Positions 5,994 through 12,745 of a stretch of 15,802 nt of DNA are shown piece by piece. This stretch comes from JAHJFW01 sp038065635 (GTDB lineage: Bacteria; Patescibacteriota; Patescibacteriia; 2-12-FULL-60-25). The position numbers and the translations under genes are program-made. Location: the NCBI GenBank assembly GCA_038065635.1, contig JBBTQP010000014.1:1-15802 (forward strand), read 5' to 3'. Within the stretch, counting starts at the first letter, position 1. Every line of letters begins with the position of its first letter. The notes beneath the pieces were generated by a model. It was not told the origin of the DNA and did not search any database. It worked only from the letters and a program-made list of their open reading frames with translations.

Positions 5994-7151
5994 ATGAGAT
6001 ATATGGACTACTCCGCCGCATCAATGGAATTGCATAAAAAACACAAAGGAAAACTCGAGGTCGTCAGTAAAGTACCGATTCAAACAAAAGACGATCTCTC
6101 GATCGCATATACCCCCGGCGTAGCAGAACCGTGTCGCCAAATCGCGGCAAACCCCGAAGCTGCGTATGAGTTAACCATCAAAGGAAGAATGGTCGCGGTC
6201 GTGACAGACGGTTCCGCGGTTCTCGGGTTAGGGAATATCGGGCCGGAAGCTGCTATACCGGTTATGGAAGGGAAGGCTGTCTTATTTAAGGAGATGGCCG
6301 GAGTGGATGCATTCCCGATCTGTCTACGCACGCAAGACGTCGATGAAATCGTGGAAACTGTCGTGAGACTCGAACCGGTTTTCGGAGGAATCAATCTCGA
6401 GGACATTTCCGCGCCTCGTTGTTTTGAGGTAGAACAAAAATTGAAAGACCGTTTATCCATACCCGTTTTTCACGACGATCAACATGGAACTGCGATCGTG
6501 GTTCTGGCCGGCTTGATAAACGCGCTAAAAGTCGCTGGAAAAACAATGTCCGATATTCGCGTGGTTATCAGCGGAGCCGGAGCCGCAGGAACAGCCGTGT
6601 CTCATCTTTTGTTAAATGCCGGAGTTAAAGATCTTGTCGTGTTGGATTCAAAAGGTATCATAGAAAAAAATCGCGGCGATCTAAATCCGCCGAAACAAGA
6701 ACTCGCGGAGTCGACAAATCCGCGTGAAATATCCGGCGATCTCTCGGTTGCGCTCAAAGAAGCGAACGTATTCATAGGCGTCAGCAAACCGGATTTGGTC
6801 ACGGCTGAAATGATACGAACGATGGCGGAACTTCCGATTATTTTTTCTCTAGCAAATCCCATTCCTGAAGTGGGAAGGGAAGTTGCGATCTCTGCCGGAG
6901 CCAGCGTTTACGCCTGCGGCCGTTCGGATGATCCGAATCAAATCAATAACGTCTTGGTGTTCCCCGGGATTTTCAAAGGCGCGTTAGCTTCACGATCAGG
7001 AATTCTTTCTCCGGAACTTCATGTAAAAATCGCGAACGCCATAAGTGAGATAGTGCCTGAACCAACTGCGGAACATTTACTCCCATCGGCGTTAGACAGA
7101 TCCGTGGCGGACGTCGTTTCGCAAACCGTAATCTCATTCGCAAAAAAATGA
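5994..7151 (+). CDS. Malic enzyme (oxaloacetate-decarboxylating malate dehydrogenase)
   Basis: The enzyme converts L-malate to pyruvate and CO2 with reduction of NAD(P)+. The 385-residue length fits the short bacterial type without a phosphotransacetylase tail. Visible sites are AYTPGVAEP (38-46, catalytic Tyr39), MEGKAVLFK (91-99, catalytic Lys94), NLEDISAP (134-141, metal ligands Glu136/Asp137) and HDDQHGTA (160-167, metal Asp161). The Rossmann motif GAGAAG is at 194-199. NQINNVLVFPG (316-326) is the conserved C-terminal active-site strand. An Asp (218) at the end of the second Rossmann strand hints at NAD, but the cofactor should be tested. A second in-frame ATG at 6003 (MDYSAAS) is an equally good start. 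Its TGA overlaps the next ATG by four bases, so it leads a four-gene operon with envelope enzymes. Confidence 0.95.
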   Translation: MRYMDYSAASMELHKKHKGKLEVVSKVPIQTKDDLSIAYTPGVAEPCRQIAANPEAAYELTIKGRMVAVVTDGSAVLGLGNIGPEAAIPVMEGKAVLFKEMAGVDAFPICLRTQDVDEIVETVVRLEPVFGGINLEDISAPRCFEVEQKLKDRLSIPVFHDDQHGTAIVVLAGLINALKVAGKTMSDIRVVISGAGAAGTAVSHLLLNAGVKDLVVLDSKGIIEKNRGDLNPPKQELAESTNPREISGDLSVALKEANVFIGVSKPDLVTAEMIRTMAELPIIFSLANPIPEVGREVAISAGASVYACGRSDDPNQINNVLVFPGIFKGALASRSGILSPELHVKIANAISEIVPEPTAEHLLPSALDRSVADVVSQTVISFAKK

Positions 7152-8962
7152 AAATCGAGGTGACTGCGAAGACCAACTCAAAACACCCGTGTGTAGAGCA
7201 AGGGATTCTTGGACGTTACATCGTCGCAGTAAAAGAATCTCCGATCGTGGGAAAAGCGAACGAAGCGATAGCTCGCGCACTCGCGGAACATCTCGATGTC
7301 GCGCCAACTAGAGTTCGTTTGATCAGAGGGGCGACATCATCAAAAAAAGTTTTTGAAATACTTACTTTTCTTTTATTTTTCTGCATTCCTTTCGCTGTGA
7401 AAGCGGCGACGCTTTCCGACGTCTTTCCTTCTCTTCACGGAGCGTCCGTCTGGCCGGTCGCGAACTCGACGCATGACGATATCGAATCGACATTCGGACC
7501 GCGAATAAAGCCGTCGACAGATGCATACGACTGGCACCGCGGAATAGATATAGACGCGCCGCTTGGAGCTCCGGTTTTGGCGGCGACAAGCGGTACGCTT
7601 TGGAATGTGACAGAATACGACGATGGAGGAACAACGGTCGTACTAAAACACACACTTCCTACCCCCGTAACTTTTCACGGCAAAACCGTCTCTTATTTTT
7701 ACACACTCTACATGCACCTTAATTCGGTTGAGTCATCGCTTGTACTCGCGAATACAAACAACGAACACCCTTCAATACCGGCTGGAACCAAAATTGGAAC
7801 AGTGGGGCATTCCGGAAAAGGCGCGATAGGGGATCATCTACATTTCGAGATTCGCGTTGGTACGCAGTGCTCTCTGGAATACCAACTGCAAAATCCGAAC
7901 TCATCCTGCTCACTGGGTTTCGGATTCGATCCGCACGTCCATCCGATGTTTCTTTTTCCAAACGCTACGCCTAATTTTTCATTGCAGGCCGCAAAGTTTC
8001 CTTCCGCTCAAACTGCGGGTGAAATAAAAATCATTTTTCCCGACGAAGAACCGACGTTAAATTCAATAAAACTAAAAATATACACATCACCGGAAGGCGT
8101 GGCTGTATACGAAAAATCGCTTGATTTCAATTTACGCGATGGTTACGACCCGACGACAAACTCCGCATTGGATAAAGTTGATTATTCGGTTCCGTATATT
8201 ACTCCTGAAGTTTTCAACATTTCTTCAACATCCTTTGCGACAAATTACAAGATCCCGCAATCGGTCGCTGCCGCTTATCCTCTCGTCAATCACACATACA
8301 AAATCATCGCGCGGACAATTTGGAATGACGAACGCATCTTGAGCATTGGTGGCGCATCGGTCTCCGATCAGTCATCAACGAATCCGAATACGGCTTCGAC
8401 AACGCCATCGAACAACGTAACGTGGGTTCCGCCAACAACAACTCCATACGAAACTTCGACCGCTATAACCAATACACCGACGCAAACTACGCCACCGGTT
8501 TGCGCGTTTACAACAGGAATTCTCGTGAAACTTCCTGATGACGGAAATCCTGCGACTCAAATTGATTCCTCGGTTTATTACTACGGAAAAGATTGTAAAC
8601 GCCGCGCTTTCCCATCAAGCGGAGTATATTTCTCGTGGTATAAGGATTTTTCTGCCGTACAAATTATTTCCGCAGAAACTATGGCGCAAATGTCTCTTGG
8701 TAAGGAAGTTTCGTATAGACCGGGCACTACGCTCGTCAAATTCGAGACGGATCCGAAAGTTTATGCGATTGACGCGACCGGAAAACTTAGATGGATCCAA
8801 ACGGAAACTGTGGCGCAAAATCTATACGGTTCTTCGTGGAATAAAAAGATCGTGGGCCTATCCGATGCTTCGTATGGCTTGTATGAGTTCAGTCAATCGA
8901 TCAACGCATCGCAGGATTTCAACCCGACCTCGATTACTAATGAGGTTTTGACAATAGATTAG
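7148..8962 (+). CDS. DUF167 (YggU-type) domain fused to a membrane-anchored or secreted M23 peptidase
   Basis: The 604-residue frame has unusual order. Residues 1-70 are a complete DUF167/YggU-like domain, with SPIVGKANEAIARALAEHL (31-49) and RLIRGATSSKK (57-67). A signal-peptide-like segment follows immediately: KK, then a hydrophobic run (71-84), then VKA^A. Residues 95-270 are an M23 LytM-type zinc endopeptidase with HRGIDID (His130, Asp134), YMHL (His190) and GDHLHFE (His230, His232), which should cut peptidoglycan cross-bridges. A beta-rich region, a Ser/Thr/Pro linker (about 395-453) and a C-terminal module (454-604) follow. That module contains two related blocks, each with V-Y-x(3-5)-G-K-x-R and later W and L/Y-G residues, perhaps wall-binding. 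The ATG overlaps the malic enzyme stop. Either the product is one type II membrane protein or an internal start yields a separate secreted peptidase. Confidence 0.85.
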   Translation: MKIEVTAKTNSKHPCVEQGILGRYIVAVKESPIVGKANEAIARALAEHLDVAPTRVRLIRGATSSKKVFEILTFLLFFCIPFAVKAATLSDVFPSLHGASVWPVANSTHDDIESTFGPRIKPSTDAYDWHRGIDIDAPLGAPVLAATSGTLWNVTEYDDGGTTVVLKHTLPTPVTFHGKTVSYFYTLYMHLNSVESSLVLANTNNEHPSIPAGTKIGTVGHSGKGAIGDHLHFEIRVGTQCSLEYQLQNPNSSCSLGFGFDPHVHPMFLFPNATPNFSLQAAKFPSAQTAGEIKIIFPDEEPTLNSIKLKIYTSPEGVAVYEKSLDFNLRDGYDPTTNSALDKVDYSVPYITPEVFNISSTSFATNYKIPQSVAAAYPLVNHTYKIIARTIWNDERILSIGGASVSDQSSTNPNTASTTPSNNVTWVPPTTTPYETSTAITNTPTQTTPPVCAFTTGILVKLPDDGNPATQIDSSVYYYGKDCKRRAFPSSGVYFSWYKDFSAVQIISAETMAQMSLGKEVSYRPGTTLVKFETDPKVYAIDATGKLRWIQTETVAQNLYGSSWNKKIVGLSDASYGLYEFSQSINASQDFNPTSITNEVLTID

Positions 8963-8977
8963 AAACCCTTCCTGAAT

Positions 8978-9745
8978 ATGCTAACCGTATTTCATTCAAT
9001 CATTCTCGGCATCGTAGAAGGCGTAACCGAATTCCTTCCGATCTCTTCAACCGCGCACCTCACGCTTGCGGCAGGATTTCTTAAAATCGAACAGACGGAG
9101 TTCATGAAATCTTTCGAGATAATCATCCAACTCGGAGCGATCCTCGCGGTTGTCACGCAATATTTCAAACGTTTCTTTGATAAACAAATAATCGCCAAGC
9201 TTATAGTCGCGTTCATTCCCACAGGAATAATCGGGCTCACGCTTTATCCATTGGTGAAGGGGATTCTACTTGGGAACACGGCAGTTGCTCTTTGGGCGCT
9301 TGGAATCGGAGGAGTGGCGCTTATCGTTTTGGAAAAATTCGTATTTTCAAAACAGACATCGCAAGAACGTGACGTAAAAGACATCAGCTATAAGCAATGT
9401 TTGGCTTTAGGATTATTTCAGGCGATCGCGATCATCCCCGGAGTTTCGCGATCAGCGGCAACGATCGTCGGCGGTCTTCTCATGAAAATTCCGCGTAAGA
9501 CGATTGTCGAATTTTCTTTTCTTCTCGCGGTTCCGACAATGGCGGCTGCGACAGGATTGGATCTATTAAAAAACGCGTCAAGTTTTAACGTTAGCCAATT
9601 CGGTTCTCTCGCTATCGGATTTATCGTCTCGTTCGTCACGGCTCTCTTATCAATTCGATGGTTGCTTCGATACGTCGCTCGCCACGATTTCACGGTATTC
9701 GGCATCTATCGCTTGGCTCATGTCGCTGTAATACTATTTCTATGA
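8978..9745 (+). CDS. uppP: Undecaprenyl-diphosphatase UppP (BacA)
   Basis: This integral membrane enzyme dephosphorylates undecaprenyl diphosphate to recycle the lipid carrier for peptidoglycan and other surface polymers. The 255-residue length is normal. The first signature EGVTEFLPISSTAHL (14-28) contains the catalytic Glu14, Glu18 and His27. The second, PGVSRSAAT (154-162), supplies Arg158. Several hydrophobic segments fit the known topology. It starts 15 bases after the peptidase gene and overlaps the following gene by four bases (ATGA). It is therefore in the middle of an envelope operon, between a peptidoglycan hydrolase and an L,D-transpeptidase. UppP overproduction is known to give bacitracin resistance, but nothing here suggests more than housekeeping. 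Confidence 0.96.
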   Translation: MLTVFHSIILGIVEGVTEFLPISSTAHLTLAAGFLKIEQTEFMKSFEIIIQLGAILAVVTQYFKRFFDKQIIAKLIVAFIPTGIIGLTLYPLVKGILLGNTAVALWALGIGGVALIVLEKFVFSKQTSQERDVKDISYKQCLALGLFQAIAIIPGVSRSAATIVGGLLMKIPRKTIVEFSFLLAVPTMAAATGLDLLKNASSFNVSQFGSLAIGFIVSFVTALLSIRWLLRYVARHDFTVFGIYRLAHVAVILFL

Positions 9746-11178
9746 GCAGAAAAATCAGGCTGGCGACAGTTCCGATAATCTTCGCACTTCTGTTGCCATC
9801 GATTGGATTTGCAGCAAAAACCCCGACTCGTCCTGTCCCTACAAAAAAAGAACACGCCAGACCTCCGATCGTTCGTCTTATCAACGGCAACAACGCTTTC
9901 AAGGAATTCGCCGCATGGGAAAAATCCGCTGTTAACGGCGGCTATCTGGCGGCTGGCGATATCGACGGCGACGGTGCGGATGAATTCGTAGTAGGAAGCG
10001 GGTTGGGGATGGTGTCGTTCGTAAACATTTTTGAAGCTGACGGAAAATTTATTCGAGAAATCAGGCCTTACGCAGACTCGTTCAAAGGCGGTGTCCGTGT
10101 TGCTACCGGCGATGTAGACGGAGATGGAGTAGACGAAGTCTTCACAGCTCCTGGCCCAGGGATTCCTTCAAACATCGCGGTTTACTCCGGAAAAGGGGAG
10201 AAGAGATTCCAAACAACGGCTTATGATAAATCCTTCATCGGCGGAGCTCATATCGCTTCAATAGACATGGATGCGGATGGAAAAGCGGATATTGTAGTCT
10301 CACCGGGACCCGGCGGCGGTCCTCATGTCCGAATTTTCAACGGAACGCTTTCAAACATTAAATACGACTTTTTCGCGTACGACGCCAGCATGACAGACGG
10401 TATAAACGTAACCACCATGCGAACTCCGAAAGGTCCCGCCGTCGTTACCGCCCCGGAAAGCTGGAGCATGCCGATCGTACGCACATGGCAACCGACGACT
10501 GACGGAGGCATGAGCATCTCGACTAATTTTCTCGCAGCGGAAACGGATAACAAACTCGGAGTGACTATCGCTTCATACGATTTGGATAACGACGGTTTCG
10601 ATGAAATTGCGGCGTCTTCAAACGGGGGAAAGACGCCTGACGTACAAATCTTCGACTGGTACGGAACGCCGTATCAACGAATACCGTATTCGGATACGGA
10701 ATATCGCGGCGCTCTTTCATTGACTCAAGCGAGGATGAATCAAAACTCTACAAATTCTCTATTTTCCATAACGACGCTCCCAACGACAATCGGACCGGTT
10801 GATTCTGAAAAATCCATCAAAGTAAATATTACGGAACAACGCCTCTACGCTTACGAGCACGGTAGAATCGCCAAAACATTCTTGATTTCAAGCGGCGTTC
10901 GCAACCACCCGACGCCAATCGCGAAAACAACGGTGCAAAAAAAGATTCCGAAAATGGACTATCGGTGGAGCTACGGACCGAATAATCCCAACAATTATTT
11001 TTTGCCAAACGTGAAATATAATCTCAACATCCTTCCGCACATCTACATCCACTACGCGTACTGGCACAACAATTTCGGAAATAGAATGAGCCACGGTTGC
11101 ATCAATACGAGTCTGGATGACGCCGCGTGGATATACAATTGGGCGGAAGTCGGAACACCTGTGGAGACGATGAATTAA
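9742..11178 (+). CDS. Secreted FG-GAP repeat protein with C-terminal L,D-transpeptidase (YkuD) domain
   Basis: I place the start at ATG 9742, overlapping the uppP stop, because it is followed by a clean signal peptide (MSRKIRLATV, hydrophobic core, cleavage near GFAA-KT). The 84 bases of open frame upstream lie inside uppP. The mature part has at least four FG-GAP/VCBS-like repeats with Ca2+-loop motifs DIDGDGADEF (73-82), DVDGDGVDEV (124-133), DMDADGKADI (175-184) and DLDNDGFDEI (280-289), spaced as in a beta-propeller. Residues 355-478 are a YkuD L,D-transpeptidase. The catalytic site is SHGCIN (450-455, Cys453), with His437 or His433 upstream. It should form 3-3 cross-links or attach proteins to peptidoglycan. 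The propeller probably binds wall or surface partners. It is the last gene of the operon; no terminator hairpin is visible after it. Confidence 0.93.
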   Translation: MSRKIRLATVPIIFALLLPSIGFAAKTPTRPVPTKKEHARPPIVRLINGNNAFKEFAAWEKSAVNGGYLAAGDIDGDGADEFVVGSGLGMVSFVNIFEADGKFIREIRPYADSFKGGVRVATGDVDGDGVDEVFTAPGPGIPSNIAVYSGKGEKRFQTTAYDKSFIGGAHIASIDMDADGKADIVVSPGPGGGPHVRIFNGTLSNIKYDFFAYDASMTDGINVTTMRTPKGPAVVTAPESWSMPIVRTWQPTTDGGMSISTNFLAAETDNKLGVTIASYDLDNDGFDEIAASSNGGKTPDVQIFDWYGTPYQRIPYSDTEYRGALSLTQARMNQNSTNSLFSITTLPTTIGPVDSEKSIKVNITEQRLYAYEHGRIAKTFLISSGVRNHPTPIAKTTVQKKIPKMDYRWSYGPNNPNNYFLPNVKYNLNILPHIYIHYAYWHNNFGNRMSHGCINTSLDDAAWIYNWAEVGTPVETMN

Positions 11179-11187
11179 AACGAAAAT

Positions 11188-11217
11188 TTGCATAAAATAG
11201 GATAGTCCGTCTATAAT
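11188..11217 (+). promoter_or_regulatory. Promoter of the 11238 secreted-protein gene
   Basis: TTGCAT (11188-11193), an 18-base spacer and a perfect TATAAT (11212-11217) lie upstream of the gene. Initiation near 11224 would give a leader of about 14 bases made of ATT repeats without a Shine-Dalgarno. An A/T inverted repeat (ATAATAAT...ATTATTAT, 11213-11236) spans the -10 and the start region. Confidence 0.55.
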
Positions 11218-11237
11218 AATAAACAATTATTATTATT

Positions 11238-11864
11238 ATGAACAAATCTAAATTAACTTCGTGCATTCGCCGAATTACGACCCTGCTGTTTACAATGATT
11301 ATTGCTTTTAACCCTCACTCCGTTATGGCAAGCGAGGAAAGTAAAGCTCTATATCCTGCCGCACCAGGGACATATCGCCATTGGCTTGGTGGGACTACGG
11401 AAACGGCAAAGATCGGAAAAGTAGATGAAACCGGTTGCAATACATCTTGGCTATTTGACGATAACATCTACGTGACAAGCACGTATAATCCTACAAACCG
11501 TCAATCATTTGCTCTCGATATTCATTCATCTCTTCCGCAACCAATTGAGGTTGGAGACGTGATAACCAAGATCGAAATTTATCCATGTGCAGGAATACAC
11601 AGTTCCAGCCCTCAAACATTCCCTTCAGAGTTGCGCGTATTTTACATTTGGAAATCTGATTTGTTTGATTATTTTCCAACGATGCAATTTAGCGGTACCT
11701 ACATAGTTAATTCCAAGGTTTCTACAAATCTCCCTGTTGCCGTATTCTCTGGCCTTTCAAATACCGTACACACGGGTTCAAAACTCGAGATTGGAGTGGA
11801 AAACCTTGCCGGTTTGACCAAACTGAGCGCCATAAGAGCCGTCGTTTATTGGACCAATAATTAA
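11238..11864 (+). CDS. Secreted hypothetical protein (208 aa)
   Basis: I do not recognise the family. The protein begins MNKSKLTSCIRR, then a hydrophobic core (TTLLFTMIIAF) and a likely cleavage after VMA-SEE near residue 31, so it should be exported. The mature part is beta-rich with many Thr, Ser and aromatic residues. It has only two Cys after the signal (in ETGCNTSW and IYPCAGIH), which could form one disulfide. The end (AIRAVVYWTNN) looks like the last strand of a beta-sandwich or lectin-like fold, but I cannot assign one. It has its own promoter and a more A/T-rich, TTA/ATT-biased codon use than the operon before it. It may therefore be a separate and possibly recently acquired unit. 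Confidence 0.8.
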   Translation: MNKSKLTSCIRRITTLLFTMIIAFNPHSVMASEESKALYPAAPGTYRHWLGGTTETAKIGKVDETGCNTSWLFDDNIYVTSTYNPTNRQSFALDIHSSLPQPIEVGDVITKIEIYPCAGIHSSSPQTFPSELRVFYIWKSDLFDYFPTMQFSGTYIVNSKVSTNLPVAVFSGLSNTVHTGSKLEIGVENLAGLTKLSAIRAVVYWTNN

Positions 11865-11925
11865 ACGAGCGGCTCATGAAGCTCCGAATAGTTAATAGAG
11901 AAACAATTTCCAGTTCCGCACTTTG

Positions 11926-11934
11926 TGCTATACT
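11926..11934 (+). promoter_or_regulatory. Extended -10 promoter of the 11941 gene (leaderless)
   Basis: TG-C-TATACT ends six bases before the ATG at 11941, so the predicted +1 is the A of the start codon. TTTCCA 16 bases upstream is a partial -35. This position rules against using the in-frame ATG at 11923. Confidence 0.55.
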
Positions 11935-11940
11935 ATCCTC

Positions 11941-12363
11941 ATGCCAGGAGGAAGAAGAAAAAATAATCATCCGACGCTTTGGGCTTTTTTGACGATCTTG
12001 ACCTTTCCGATCGTTCTAATCTCTGCGGACATTCTCGATGTCCGAGGAGCGCTGCCGTTTATTTTCGCGATTGTCGCAACTTTACTGATACTGACCATGG
12101 AAGTCGCGGCAACAGGCAAACTTTGGATGTTTGAAGATAAATTCATCAATCGAATAGGCGATCCGGAAATGCACGTCAGGTTGCTGATTTTCGTTGGAGC
12201 AATGCTATTGGTATTTGAAAGCGCATTGATTTTACTAACCGCCACAGATCGCAGGATGGATCCGCTTCTGCTTCAAATGATTGTAAACAAACAATGTTCC
12301 GCTCCTCGCGGACTTGATGACGAACAGAATCTTTGTAGGGATCTTCTGAAAGATAAACCCTAG
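11941..12363 (+). CDS. Hypothetical membrane protein with three transmembrane segments (140 aa)
   Basis: I do not recognise the family. The N-terminus MPGGRRKNN is basic and probably cytoplasmic. Three hydrophobic helices follow at roughly residues 13-32, 38-57 and 82-102, joined by a short loop and by a polar loop containing KLWMFEDKFINRIGD. The C-terminal tail (about 103-140) is hydrophilic with two Cys (KQCSAP and NLCRDL). A six-residue longer form from ATG 11923 is open, but a TATACT extended -10 lies within that extension, so I take 11941. The gene ends TAG, just before the third repeat cluster, with no separate terminator. It appears to be transcribed alone. Confidence 0.8.
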   Translation: MPGGRRKNNHPTLWAFLTILTFPIVLISADILDVRGALPFIFAIVATLLILTMEVAATGKLWMFEDKFINRIGDPEMHVRLLIFVGAMLLVFESALILLTATDRRMDPLLLQMIVNKQCSAPRGLDDEQNLCRDLLKDKP

Positions 12364-12367
12364 TTCT

Positions 12368-12461
12368 GTCATTGCGAGTCACAGCAGAGGCGCGGCAATC
12401 TATTCAGAGGAGAGATATTCTCTTACTAGATTGCCGCGTCGTTGCTACTCCTCGCAATGAC
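12368..12461 (-). repeat. Full-length palindromic repeat element, copy 3 (94 bp)
   Basis: GTCATTGCGAG (12368-12378) pairs with CTCGCAATGAC (12451-12461), with inner blocks CGGCAATCTATTCAGAGG and ACTAGATTGCCG. It has the same orientation as copy 2. The inner blocks carry the compensating change TGGCAATC/GATTGCCA to CGGCAATC/GATTGCCG, so pairing is kept. It starts four bases after the membrane protein stop codon. Confidence 0.85.
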
Positions 12462-12465
12462 AGCT

Positions 12466-12503
12466 GATTAGATTGCCGCGTCGTTGCTACTCCTCGCAAT
12501 GAC
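12466..12503 (-). repeat. Half copy of the palindromic repeat
   Basis: This repeats the second arm of copy 3 almost exactly (GATTAGATTGCCGCGTCGTT onward to CGCAATGAC). It looks like a tandem duplication of one arm and ends 10 bases from the lipoprotein stop codon. Confidence 0.75.
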
Positions 12504-12513
12504 AGTGGCGTAA

Positions 12514-12714
12514 TTAATAAGGGCGCGGAACGTTGGTTGCTTCAGCTGGAATCTCTGGTGGCGAAGTCGGTACTGCCGGTGGCGCCGGTTGACGTAAGGC
12601 GTTTGAAGGTACGCCTGATTGAGTTTTTGAGGAACTGCCGAGGCATCCTGCCCCCAATAATGCAATGCATGAAGCGACAATAAATAGGCGCTGATACGAA
12701 AATGTTGTGTGCAT
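12514..12714 (-). CDS. Small predicted lipoprotein (66 aa)
   Basis: The protein starts MHTTFSYQRLF, continues with a hydrophobic stretch (IVASCIALL) and a lipobox-like GAGC before LGSSS, so signal peptidase II would leave an N-terminal lipid-modified Cys near residue 24. The mature part is about 43 residues, low-complexity, with Pro, Ser and Ala runs (PAPPAVPTSPPEIP), like a flexible linker without a domain. I use ATG 12712-12714. The frame stays open for ten more codons, but those overlap the promoter region, and an extended -10 ends eight bases before this ATG. It diverges from the beta-CASP nuclease gene. The function is unknown. Confidence 0.75.
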   Translation of the reverse strand: MHTTFSYQRLFIVASCIALLGAGCLGSSSKTQSGVPSNALRQPAPPAVPTSPPEIPAEATNVPRPY

Positions 12715-12722
12715 ATAAAAAT

Positions 12723-12731
12723 AGTATATCA
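12723..12731 (-). promoter_or_regulatory. Extended -10 promoter of the lipoprotein gene
   Basis: On the minus strand TG-A-TATACT ends eight bases before the lipoprotein ATG. It overlaps the region where a -35 for the opposite gene would sit. Confidence 0.5.
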
Positions 12732-12736
12732 CGGCG

Positions 12737-12745
12737 TGGTACAAT
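12737..12745 (+). promoter_or_regulatory. Extended -10 promoter of the beta-CASP nuclease operon
   Basis: TG-G-TACAAT ends six bases before the ATG at 12752, predicting transcription from the start codon itself. No -35 match is seen at 12717-12722. Confidence 0.5.

Noticed and set aside
7141..7151. TGA recoding (Gly) as in Gracilibacteria or Absconditabacteria
   Set aside because: TGA ends the malic enzyme, uppP and the nuclease at the expected family lengths, directly overlapping the next start codons.
9658..9741. Longer N-terminus for the L,D-transpeptidase
   Set aside because: The extra 28 codons lie inside uppP and would bury the signal peptide; ATG 9742 overlaps the uppP stop in the usual ATGA way.
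12715..12744. Ten extra codons at the start of the lipoprotein
   Set aside because: They cover the extended -10 and would place a bulky hydrophobic/aromatic segment before the signal peptide.
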